Position numbers and translations under genes: made by a program
Shown: piece by piece, positions 1-7,344 of the stretch
How the letters are laid out: each line of letters begins with the position of its first letter
How positions within the stretch are numbered: the first letter of the stretch is position 1
The notes under the pieces: generated by a model
Databases searched by the model: none
The model's input: only the letters and a program-made list of their open reading frames with translations
Told to the model about the DNA's origin: nothing
Source: CAYRTD01 sp964426915
Lineage (GTDB): Bacteria; Bacteroidota; Bacteroidia; Bacteroidales; GCA-2748055
Reading direction: 5' to 3'
Assembly: GCA_964426915.1 (NCBI GenBank)
Contig: CAYRTD010000016.1
Coordinates: 1-42,429, forward strand
Length of the DNA: 42,429 nt

Positions 1-86
1 CAGTTATGCAGTTATGCAGTTATGCAGTTATGCAGTTATGCAGTTATGCAGTTGGGCAGTTGGGCAGTTGGGCAGTTGGGCAGTTT
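1..86. repeat. 8-bp tandem repeat array
   Basis: Six copies of CAGTTATG (1-48) are followed by four copies of CAGTTGGG (49-80) and a partial CAGTTT. The array probably continues to the left of the window. The two unit types differ by two bases and occur in separate blocks, as expected when variants spread by slippage. No coding frame is associated with it. Confidence 0.95.
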
Positions 87-165
87 AGGATGAATCAATT
101 TCAACAATAAATCGAAAATATTGTTGTTCTACTCTGGAGAAACTGAGAAAAACAGAAGATATTCT

Positions 166-297
166 ATGTCCAAAAAGCTTTGCAAACAGGGACCATCCAT
201 AAATAAACCGGATAAGAAACTTAAATACGTATGCAAGAAATGTGATTTAGAGGCAGTGAAGGAAAAACACTGTTGTAAACCGGTAAAAAGAAAATGA
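166..297 (+). CDS. small Cys-rich, putative zinc-ribbon-like protein (43 aa)
   Basis: An ATG at 166 opens a 43-codon frame ending at TGA 295-297. The product is very basic (many Lys) and has Cys at residues 6, 23, 26, 36 and 37. The CxxC (23-26) plus the CC pair (36-37) about ten residues later is a typical spacing for a small metal-binding knuckle, with C6 as a possible extra ligand. This is inferred from spacing only; no function is known to me. It lies about 380 bases upstream of cysH on the same strand. It is a strong candidate for a real gene because the Lys/Cys pattern is non-random and the opposite-strand frame over it looks meaningless. No clear Shine-Dalgarno is seen, which is common in Bacteroidota. 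Confidence 0.65.
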   Translation: MSKKLCKQGPSINKPDKKLKYVCKKCDLEAVKEKHCCKPVKRK

Positions 298-370
298 AGA
301 TGAGGTAGGAGAATGAGGTAAAGATTGGCCTGCGCTTGAGCGGGCAGGATTAAACCCAAAAATTCATCAA

Positions 371-406
371 GCCTCTGAAACCCCTGAAGCCTCTGAAACC
401 TCTAAA
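371..406. repeat. two imperfect 18-bp tandem units
   Basis: Two adjacent 18-mers starting GCCTCTGAAACC (371-388 and 389-406) match at 16 of 18 positions. They are built from a roughly 9-base CCTCTGAAA motif. The surrounding 298-490 stretch is otherwise non-coding, with a short inverted repeat (CGCTC...GAGCG) near 464-485. Confidence 0.7.
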
Positions 407-491
407 ACATTTGAAAACTATTAAACTAAACTTCTTTCAAATAAACCCATACCTGCGCCACCGCTCTAATAGCTATCGGAGCGAAGGAAAA

Positions 492-637
492 AACCTATAA
501 ACCCATAAACTCATACCTGCCCGCGGTCCGTCGCCATGCGCCTACGCTGTAGCTTCAGCGCAAGCGTAAGGCTATGGCCGCCGGTGACCATCACGAAGGC
601 CTGTGCAATGGCAGGCGGGAACCTATAAATACATAAA
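492..637. repeat. long imperfect palindrome between direct repeats (REP/MITE-like)
   Basis: Nested complementary arms run from 516 to 615: CCTGCC (516-521) with GGCAGG (610-615), GGTC (525-528) with GACC (586-589), GCCAT (533-537) with ATGGC (574-578), and CCTACGCT (541-548) with AGCGTAAGG (563-571, one bulge). The palindrome is flanked by direct repeats AACCTATAAACCCATAAA (492-509) and AACCTATAAATACATAAA (620-637), matching at 16 of 18. It is GC-richer than its surroundings. It could be a REP-type or miniature mobile element, or a large RNA hairpin upstream of cysH. Confidence 0.7.
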
Positions 638-674
638 TTTTGATTATTTTAGCAGCAAAAAGTGAATAATATAT

Positions 675-1400
675 ATGATAGCAAGTAAAGACATAAAGAA
701 CAGGATAGAGGAACTGAATGAACGCTTTAATAAGAAGCCTGCAGAGGAGGTCCTGGAATATTTCCTTTCAGAATATAAGGGAAGAATAGCCCTCTCGTCG
801 AGCCTGGGAGCAGAAGACCAGGTCTTAACCCATATGGCTGTAAAAATTGATCCTGAAACCAGAATCTTCACCCTCGATACAGGACGAATGTTTCCGGAGA
901 CATATGAGGTATTGGATGAAACCAACAAGAAATACAATATAAAAGTGGATGTATTCTTCCCCGATTATAAACAGGTGGAAGAAATGGTGCAGGAAAAAGG
1001 TATTAACCTTTTTTACGATAGCGTGCAAAACCGCAAGCAGTGTTGCCATATCCGAAAAATAGAACCTCTTAAACGTGCTTTCAAAGATCTTGATGTTTGG
1101 ATCTGTGGTCTCCGTAAAGATCAGTCTGTAACCAGATTTAACACCCAAACCATCGAATGGGATGAAGGCAATGGCCTGATAAAGATAAACCCGCTGATTA
1201 ACTGGACGCAAAAAGACGTCTGGAATTATATTAAAGAACATGATGTTCCCTATAACAAACTGCACGACAAAGGTTTTCCAAGCATAGGCTGCCAGCCCTG
1301 TACCCGTGCGGTCAAGCCCGGTGAGGATGTGCGTGCAGGTCGCTGGTGGTGGGAAGAGCCGGAGCAGAAGGAGTGTGGGTTGCATGGCAGGAAGAAGTGA
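675..1400 (+). CDS. cysH: adenylyl-sulfate / phosphoadenylyl-sulfate reductase, [4Fe-4S] type
   Basis: Reduces APS (or PAPS) to sulfite in cytoplasmic assimilatory sulfate reduction. The 241-aa protein is the normal family length. The nucleotide-binding loop SSSLGAEDQ is at residues 41-49. Residues 69-71 (TGR) and 145-148 (GLRK) fit substrate-binding loops of the family. Four Cys (C123-C124 and C206/C209) match the CC...CxxC pattern that ligates a [4Fe-4S] cluster in the APS-reducing branch. The catalytic Cys is C234 in the C-terminal ECGLH motif. The ATG at 675 follows an AT-rich leader. No other cys genes are visible, so it is probably monocistronic. The stop codon TGA (1398-1400) is also the first three bases of a TGATCGG tandem array, so changes in the array would alter the immediate 3' end of the transcript. 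Confidence 0.96.
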   Translation: MIASKDIKNRIEELNERFNKKPAEEVLEYFLSEYKGRIALSSSLGAEDQVLTHMAVKIDPETRIFTLDTGRMFPETYEVLDETNKKYNIKVDVFFPDYKQVEEMVQEKGINLFYDSVQNRKQCCHIRKIEPLKRAFKDLDVWICGLRKDQSVTRFNTQTIEWDEGNGLIKINPLINWTQKDVWNYIKEHDVPYNKLHDKGFPSIGCQPCTRAVKPGEDVRAGRWWWEEPEQKECGLHGRKK

Positions 1401-1515
1401 TCGGTGATCGGTGATCGGTGTGATCGGGGATCGGTAATCGGTGATCGGTGTGATCGGTGATCGGTGATCGTGTCGGTAATCGTGTCGGTAATCGTGTCGG
1501 TGATTGGTCGGTATG
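1398..1515. repeat. TGATCGG heptamer / 12-mer tandem array
   Basis: TGATCGG units with TG spacers and single-base variants fill 1398-1467. They pass into a 12-mer block TGTCGGTAATCG repeated with variation to about 1515. The array begins exactly at the cysH stop codon and lies between the convergent cysH and patatin genes. The frames that run through it give only low-complexity ITD/SPITDH repeats and are not genes. From about 1516 to 1646 the sequence is non-coding without clear structure. Confidence 0.9.
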
Positions 1516-1646
1516 CAGTGTTCGGTAAACAGTAAGCAAGTTGGGGTGATTGCTGAGCGGTTAACTGCCTGCCCATCTGGACTATATCAAGTTAGATACC
1601 TGAAAATACGGTTTCTCCGCTAAGGGGCTACCAAATGCTGCCATTC

Positions 1647-2423
1647 TCATGCACTCTTTCTTAACGTTTTCTTCAATACCGTAATTGCTGCCTCATAGCC
1701 TATCTCAAACATCTCATTTCCTCTGGCCACTTCAAAAAGACCATAGTCTGAAAGTTTTTCCGGTTCAATGAAAATGGTCATTTTCTTCTTTTTATCCATG
1801 ATCTTTGAAGATATACTTAATTGAAAAGAGCGTAAAGCCATATGAAAAACTCCTTTGGGCTGTGCTACATTTCCTACAGGATTAACATAGGCTCCAACAA
1901 GCCGTTCACAATCCTTTGCTATGGGTTCAACCGGAAAGTTATTCGTAATACCGCCATCTATATAGAAACTTCCATTGATCTTCTGAGGCCTGAATAATAC
2001 GGGTATACTGCAGGAAGCAATAATTGTATCAATTAAATCGCCCGAATTAATATACTCCGGTTGACCGGTGCGGTAGTTGGTTACAGTAATCCACAAAGGC
2101 TTTTTCAGATCTTCAAATCTATGACTTCGAAGATTCCTCTTCAAAGAATCCCTTAAACCTCTCATTTCCAGAAAACCGGATCCGGGAGCACAAATCCTGA
2201 CAAATCTGAAAAGACGTTTTCTGTCAAATATCTCGAGTATCTCTTCCGGTGAATAACCATCTGTATAAAATGCTCCCACAATGGATCCTGCACTGACCCC
2301 GCTGATAATCTGTGATTCAATATTCCATTCATGGAGAGCTTTTAATATACCCGCATGAGCAAATCCCCGTGCAGCACCACCACTTAATATGAGACCTGTA
2401 TTATATTTCTTCTTTCCTTCCAT
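1647..2423 (-). CDS. patatin-like phospholipase (RssA/NTE family)
   Basis: A serine lipid acyl hydrolase using a Ser-Asp dyad. The sequence shows the oxyanion-hole glycine motif GGAARG (residues 15-20), the nucleophile elbow GVSAGS with Ser44 (42-47), and the DGG motif with Asp156. All catalytic residues are present and the order is that of the bacterial patatin family. At 258 aa it is a compact, single-domain form without a signal peptide, so it is probably cytosolic or membrane-peripheral, as for E. coli RssA. The ATG at 2423 follows an AT-rich leader. It is convergent with cysH and divergent from the HTCS gene. The physiological lipid substrate is unknown. Confidence 0.93.
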   Translation of the reverse strand: MEGKKKYNTGLILSGGAARGFAHAGILKALHEWNIESQIISGVSAGSIVGAFYTDGYSPEEILEIFDRKRLFRFVRICAPGSGFLEMRGLRDSLKRNLRSHRFEDLKKPLWITVTNYRTGQPEYINSGDLIDTIIASCSIPVLFRPQKINGSFYIDGGITNNFPVEPIAKDCERLVGAYVNPVGNVAQPKGVFHMALRSFQLSISSKIMDKKKKMTIFIEPEKLSDYGLFEVARGNEMFEIGYEAAITVLKKTLRKSA

Positions 2424-2811
2424 ATTATTATAACAAATACCGAGATTTTTGTTTCAGTTCATTAGTTACCGGAAATAATCATCTCATGTATTGCAATGAA
2501 ATCCTTGCTGGCTTGTTGAATTTTTTTTCCAGGTTTACCTGTTGCTTAATGATTTGATACTCCCGCCTTTCTGCAGGTAAAGACACAATTTAATTATATC
2601 ACAGCCGTTAATGATCATAAACTCCCATGTAGACTATTTTTTGTAATTTTACATTATTAAAATTTCATATTGTTTTTTATTTACCAAAGTTTCGCACAAA
2701 AGACTGATCCTTTTGTTTCGCTCGGGGAGCTGATGAACAAAGAGATATCTTAAAATAAGTGCTCTATTTGAAATGCAAAACTTCAGTTACAATACATTTG
2801 GATACTTATTA
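2424..2811. other. divergent intergenic region upstream of the patatin and HTCS genes
   Basis: About 390 AT-rich non-coding bases. A short palindrome CAGGTTTACCTG lies at 2530-2541 and a related CAGGTAAA at about 2573. The 11-mer AAGTTTCGCAC at 2687-2697 recurs identically upstream of susC (7040-7050). No perfect TAnnTTTG promoter was found; TA followed by six T and G near 2632-2640 is one base too long. Confidence 0.6.
2687..2697. promoter_or_regulatory. candidate regulatory 11-mer upstream of HTCS
   Basis: AAGTTTCGCAC here is identical to 7040-7050 upstream of susC. Sharing between the regulator and its presumed target suggests, but does not show, a binding site for the HTCS AraC domain. 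Confidence 0.3.
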
Positions 2812-5800
2812 ATGAAGATATTAAAAAATATCCCCTTTTTTGCTCTGTTGTTAATAATGAACGGGGTGAATTCTTATGCCCAGAATGATCTACAGAAAAA
2901 AAGATTATTTTTCAAAAGTTACACACTCGACCAGGGCTTATCGCATAATACGGTATTCAGCATTGAGCAGGATTACCAGGGGTTTATCTGGTTTGGCACT
3001 CATGAAGGATTGAACAGGTTTGATGGTTATGAATTCAAAAAATATTTTCACGATCCACAAGACTCTCTCACATTACCCGGGAATTCCGTGAACTGCGTTT
3101 TTCATGATTCAAAAAACAGACTCTGGGTTGCAACAAATGAAGGGCTTTCCATTTATAACCGGGAAAAGGATAATTTCATGAATTTTGAAGATTACTCCGG
3201 GAAAAGCTTAAGTAATTCCATTGTTACAACCATTATTGAAGACAGAGAAGGGAATTATTGGATTGGGACCTTTAACGGAGGTTTAAACTATTATAATGAA
3301 AAAAAGGATTCGCTTTTTATCATACGCAATAATCACAATTCAGACAGGTTAACCGGCAACACTATCCGGACAATTTATGAGGATGAAACAGGATTTCTTT
3401 GGATAGGTACCAGGAACGGGCTGAATAAATATAATCCGGCAAATAACAGTAATAAATTCTATAAATTTCATCCTGACGATATTACCGGTGGGAATGATAT
3501 AAGATATATCTATTCTGATGGATCCGAATTGCTTCTTCTGGCTACAAATGGCGGCGGACTTATAAGCTTCAATAAAAAAACAGAAGAATTTCATATTAAT
3601 AACGGGGATAGTGATAAAACCGGAACATTAAAAAGTAATACCATTCGATCTATCATTCGGGATGACAGCGGTACTTTGTGGATAGGCACATTAAATGGTT
3701 TGTTTCTCCACAATGAAAGGGATGGGAAATTTCATCACTACAAGCATAATCCGAATGATCCCGGAACATTAAATGCTCACTCTGTAAGAGCGATATTCGA
3801 AGACAGGGATGGAAATATCTGGCTGGGACTCTATTATGGTGGCATTAACTTCTATAACCAGGAAAATTCCCAGTTCCATAACTTTACTGAGAGGGGGCCG
3901 AATGAATCAGGATTGAGTTCAAATATAATCAGCTCATTTGTTGAAGATAAAGATGGAAATTTGTGGATAGGAACCGAAGGAGGAGGTTTGAATTACTTTA
4001 ATCGCAAAACAGGCAGTTTTAAACATTATTTGCATCAGCCCGATGAAAACAGTATCAGCAGTAATTATATCAAATCACTGGCTATTGATAAAGATGGGAA
4101 AATCTGGATCGGAACTATTGAGGCTGGACTTGATTATTTTGATCCTGCCTTATCAAGCTTTTGGAATTACCGGAATGATCCTTCCGATTTTTATTCAGTG
4201 AGTAATAACTATATCAGATCAATCTTCATCGACAGTAAAGATAATATCTGGATTGGCACCAATGGTAACGGACTGAATAAATATAATGCCAAAAACAGAA
4301 AATTTGAACGCTTTCCATACGATAACGGTGAAAACGCCATACATGGAAGTAATATTAACAGTATCACTGAAGATAGCTCGGGTCTCCTGATCATTGGTAC
4401 AAATAAAGGATTGAACATGTTCAATCCTAAAACCTTCCAAAATAGATTCATAAACTCAATTGGTGAGGAAAATCCCATGAGTGAGATATGGAGTTTTTAT
4501 CTTGATGAAGAAAATAATTTATGGATAGGCACTAATGAGAACGGACTTGTTTACTATGACCGGAAAAATGAATTTTTCAGTTCTTTCACCCAGGAAGATG
4601 CCCTTTTGAACAATGTTGTGTATGGCATAATTCCGGATAATATGGGGTACTTGTGGGTTTCTACAAACAAAGGATTGTCCAGATTCAATATTGAAAATCA
4701 CTCGGTGAAAAATTTTGACAGTCATTCCGGTATAATGAGCAATCAGTTCAATTATAATTCCTATTATAAAACCCGTGAGGGAGAACTATTATTTGGAGGG
4801 AACCGCGGTTTCACTCTTTTCCATCCTGATGAAATACGCTCAAATACCATAATGCCCCCGGCCGTTATTACCGGTTTTAACCTTTTTAATAAACCTGTGA
4901 ATTTGACAGATGAAGATTCACCTCTCAATTCGAATATAATAATCGGCGAAGAAGTTACACTCAACCACAAACAAACAGTTTTTTCAGTCGAATTTGCTGC
5001 ATTATCTTATATAGCACCGGAAAATAACCAGTACGAATATACCCTGGAAGGTTTTCTGGATGACTGGATCTATATGGGTAACAACAGGAATGTCACATTT
5101 ACGAACCTTGATCCGGGGAATTACCTTTTTAAACTCAGGGCATCCAATAATGACGGGGTATGGAATAAGGAAGGAACATCATTAGTTATTAATGTACTTC
5201 CTCCTTGGTGGAAAACGGGCTGGGCCTTCAGTGTATATGCATTGCTTACCCTTGGATTAATTCTTATTGCTGTAAAAGCTTATGAAATACGAGTGGATGA
5301 GAAAAACAAACTAAAATATGAAAGGCTTGAAAAACAGAGGATAATTGAGCTTAACCAGATGAAACTAAAGTTCTTCACCAACATCTCCCATGAATTCAGA
5401 ACACCTTTAAGTTTGATAATCGGACCTGCTGAAGAACTTGTTGAAAAATTCAGAAACAATCAGGATGGCATTTTCAAGAAACTATCTGTAATTCATAAAA
5501 ATTCCATTACCCTTCAACATCTTATTGAGCAGCTGATGACCTTCAGGAAAATTGAGGCAGAAGCACTGAAATTAAAAATAGAGAAAATTGAACTTGTCAG
5601 TTATCTTTCTCGCATTAACGATTCCTTCCTGGATCTGGCAGGTAAGAATAATATTAAATTCCTTTTCTCTCATGAGATAAATCCCCTCTATGTATGGATC
5701 GATCCTGATATGATGGAAAAGGTCTTTATCAATATCCTTTCCAATGCCTTTCACCACACACCCAAAAACGGTGAGGTTAAAATAAGTGCATATAAAAATA

Positions 5801-6957
5801 CGGTTTCAGGAAACGCAGAGATAAAAATTTCAGACACGGGACCCGGAATTCCGGAAGACAAACTGGAAAAAATCTTTGAGAGGTTTTATCAGATAGACAA
5901 CCCCGAGGCTGGTCTTCATCATGGAACAGGAATAGGGCTTTCCTTTGCAAGAGATATCATTAATCTTCATCATGGGGTTATTTCTGCTGAAAACCTAAAA
6001 GGAAAGGGAGTGAGTTTTATTATTAAGCTAAGACCGGGACATGATCATCTTAAAGAACATATTTTGATTGAAAGCGGAGACTCCATGAAGGAGGAGAAAA
6101 AAACACACAAAGATTATGATCAGGATATACTTCTACCGGAAAAATTAAATGAGGATACTGATGAGGGAATAATAGCTGCTGAGAAAGAATCTATAAAAAA
6201 ATATAAAATACTCATAGTTGAAGATAATGAAGGTCTGAATAATTACCTGAGTGACACTTTATCTGAAGAATACCAAATATACAACGCATTTAACGGTAAG
6301 CAGGGATTAACCCAGGCCAGGATGCAAAATCCTGATTTAATCATTATGGATGTGATGATGCCTGAAATGGGAGGCATTGAACTCACAAAGGTGTTAAAAA
6401 CCGATTTCGAGACCTGTCATATTCCCATACTAATGCTCACAGCGAAATCATCTCTTAATGATGAGATACAGGGTTTCGAAGAAGGAGCAGACGCATACAT
6501 TACTAAGCCTTTCAGCATGAAACTACTGAAAACTCAGATTTCTACGCTTCTGCAAAACCGTGAAAACCTGAGAAAAGTTTTTAATCTGAATCTTAAACTT
6601 GACCCTTCAGAAGTTCATATTCAGTCTATGGATGATAAATTCATAAACCGTGCAATGAAAATCGTAGAAGACAATATTGCAGAAGAAAAGCTGAATGTGC
6701 AATTACTGGCTAAGGAACTCGGCATGAGCCGCATGCAACTTAACCGGAAGATGAGAGGTTTACTGAATCAATCTCCCAGTGATTTCATCCGGACGATCCG
6801 TTTGAAAAGAGCCTCTCAGCTTTTGATTGACGGACAATTAAATGTCTCAGAAGTTATTTATCATGTAGGACTGAACAGTCGCACTTATTTTACAAAAGCC
6901 TTTAAAGAACAATTTGGAATTTCCCCAAAAGAATATGCCAAAAAATATGCCGGATAG
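2812..6957 (+). CDS. hybrid two-component system sensor/response regulator (HTCS)
   Basis: A single-polypeptide regulator of the PUL that follows. A signal peptide is present only if translation starts at ATG 2812 (MKILKNIPFF...SYAQ), so that start is preferred to the upstream in-frame ATG at 2773. The large periplasmic part contains many beta-propeller repeats of the Reg_prop type (IWxGTxxGLNxY/F) over about residues 50-670, then a Y_Y_Y domain. A transmembrane segment lies at about 820 (numbering from 2773). The kinase has the HisKA box NISHEFRTP with His873 and an ATPase domain with DTGPGIP and GTGIGL. A receiver domain with phospho-acceptor Asp1193 (MDVMMPEMGG) follows, and an AraC-type helix-turn-helix ends the protein. 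HTCS proteins bind a glycan breakdown product in the periplasm and activate adjacent susCD genes. All signature residues look intact. Confidence 0.97.
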   Translation: MKILKNIPFFALLLIMNGVNSYAQNDLQKKRLFFKSYTLDQGLSHNTVFSIEQDYQGFIWFGTHEGLNRFDGYEFKKYFHDPQDSLTLPGNSVNCVFHDSKNRLWVATNEGLSIYNREKDNFMNFEDYSGKSLSNSIVTTIIEDREGNYWIGTFNGGLNYYNEKKDSLFIIRNNHNSDRLTGNTIRTIYEDETGFLWIGTRNGLNKYNPANNSNKFYKFHPDDITGGNDIRYIYSDGSELLLLATNGGGLISFNKKTEEFHINNGDSDKTGTLKSNTIRSIIRDDSGTLWIGTLNGLFLHNERDGKFHHYKHNPNDPGTLNAHSVRAIFEDRDGNIWLGLYYGGINFYNQENSQFHNFTERGPNESGLSSNIISSFVEDKDGNLWIGTEGGGLNYFNRKTGSFKHYLHQPDENSISSNYIKSLAIDKDGKIWIGTIEAGLDYFDPALSSFWNYRNDPSDFYSVSNNYIRSIFIDSKDNIWIGTNGNGLNKYNAKNRKFERFPYDNGENAIHGSNINSITEDSSGLLIIGTNKGLNMFNPKTFQNRFINSIGEENPMSEIWSFYLDEENNLWIGTNENGLVYYDRKNEFFSSFTQEDALLNNVVYGIIPDNMGYLWVSTNKGLSRFNIENHSVKNFDSHSGIMSNQFNYNSYYKTREGELLFGGNRGFTLFHPDEIRSNTIMPPAVITGFNLFNKPVNLTDEDSPLNSNIIIGEEVTLNHKQTVFSVEFAALSYIAPENNQYEYTLEGFLDDWIYMGNNRNVTFTNLDPGNYLFKLRASNNDGVWNKEGTSLVINVLPPWWKTGWAFSVYALLTLGLILIAVKAYEIRVDEKNKLKYERLEKQRIIELNQMKLKFFTNISHEFRTPLSLIIGPAEELVEKFRNNQDGIFKKLSVIHKNSITLQHLIEQLMTFRKIEAEALKLKIEKIELVSYLSRINDSFLDLAGKNNIKFLFSHEINPLYVWIDPDMMEKVFINILSNAFHHTPKNGEVKISAYKNTVSGNAEIKISDTGPGIPEDKLEKIFERFYQIDNPEAGLHHGTGIGLSFARDIINLHHGVISAENLKGKGVSFIIKLRPGHDHLKEHILIESGDSMKEEKKTHKDYDQDILLPEKLNEDTDEGIIAAEKESIKKYKILIVEDNEGLNNYLSDTLSEEYQIYNAFNGKQGLTQARMQNPDLIIMDVMMPEMGGIELTKVLKTDFETCHIPILMLTAKSSLNDEIQGFEEGADAYITKPFSMKLLKTQISTLLQNRENLRKVFNLNLKLDPSEVHIQSMDDKFINRAMKIVEDNIAEEKLNVQLLAKELGMSRMQLNRKMRGLLNQSPSDFIRTIRLKRASQLLIDGQLNVSEVIYHVGLNSRTYFTKAFKEQFGISPKEYAKKYAG

Positions 6958-7025
6958 AAATTGAATCGTGAAACCGGACTTTCATATTATAAAACCATAG
7001 AAATGTTATATCCGGACAGTCCCAT

Positions 7026-7162
7026 AAAGTTAAGAACAGAAGTTTCGCACTAGATTTATTTGTTAATGTAATGATTGTTTATTCGATTGGGCTTTAATAG
7101 CCCGGAGGGCTTGTGGAAACATTCTTTTTATATAATTTTTAGTGCAAGACTTAAGTTAAGAA
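7026..7162. promoter_or_regulatory. candidate HTCS operator region upstream of susC
   Basis: Within the 387-base gap between the HTCS stop and susC, AAGTTAAGAA occurs twice (7027-7036 and 7153-7162), 126 bases apart, about twelve helical turns. Next to the copies lie AGTTTCGCACT (7041-7051) and an imperfect inverted copy AGTGCAAGACT (7141-7151, 9 of 11). A small hairpin GGGCT-TTAAT-AGCCC sits at 7089-7103. Direct and inverted repeats upstream of susC are where HTCS proteins bind in studied PULs. The rest of the gap (7163-7344) shows nothing I can name and no perfect TAnnTTTG box. Confidence 0.35.
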
Positions 7163-7344
7163 TAAACACTTACCTTCCTCTGCATCTATAGGTTACTAAA
7201 TCTTCACCTCCCTGCTACCATAATTTCCTCCTCATTTGTTACATCAGAGTACAAAGCTGTTACACCCGGACTTTCTCCGGAACTCTAATGCTTGTAAATT
7301 GCGTTAATTATCGGCTGGAAAAAAGACTCTTTAAAATAGATAAA

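Noticed and set aside
1..86. CRISPR array at the window start
   Set aside because: The units are 8 bp and contiguous, with no unique spacers and no cas genes.
129..359. 76-aa minus-strand frame
   Set aside because: It is antisense to the 43-aa Cys-rich frame at 166-297 and shows only Leu/Phe-rich composition from reverse-complement Lys codons.
825..1385. 186-aa minus-strand frame inside cysH
   Set aside because: It is a shadow of cysH, which has all catalytic residues on the plus strand.
675..1400. cysH as part of a sulfate-release pathway with the PUL2 sulfatase
   Set aside because: The genes are about 33 kb apart with a complete, separately regulated PUL and other genes between; closeness in one window is not evidence for a shared operon.
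1398..1515. CRISPR-like or integron-like repeat after cysH
   Set aside because: Units of 7-12 bp without spacers and without palindromic recombination-site structure.
1250..1576. Minus-strand frames with ITDTITD / SPITDH repeats
   Set aside because: They are translations of the TGATCGG tandem array and the antisense of the cysH end, with no protein family features.
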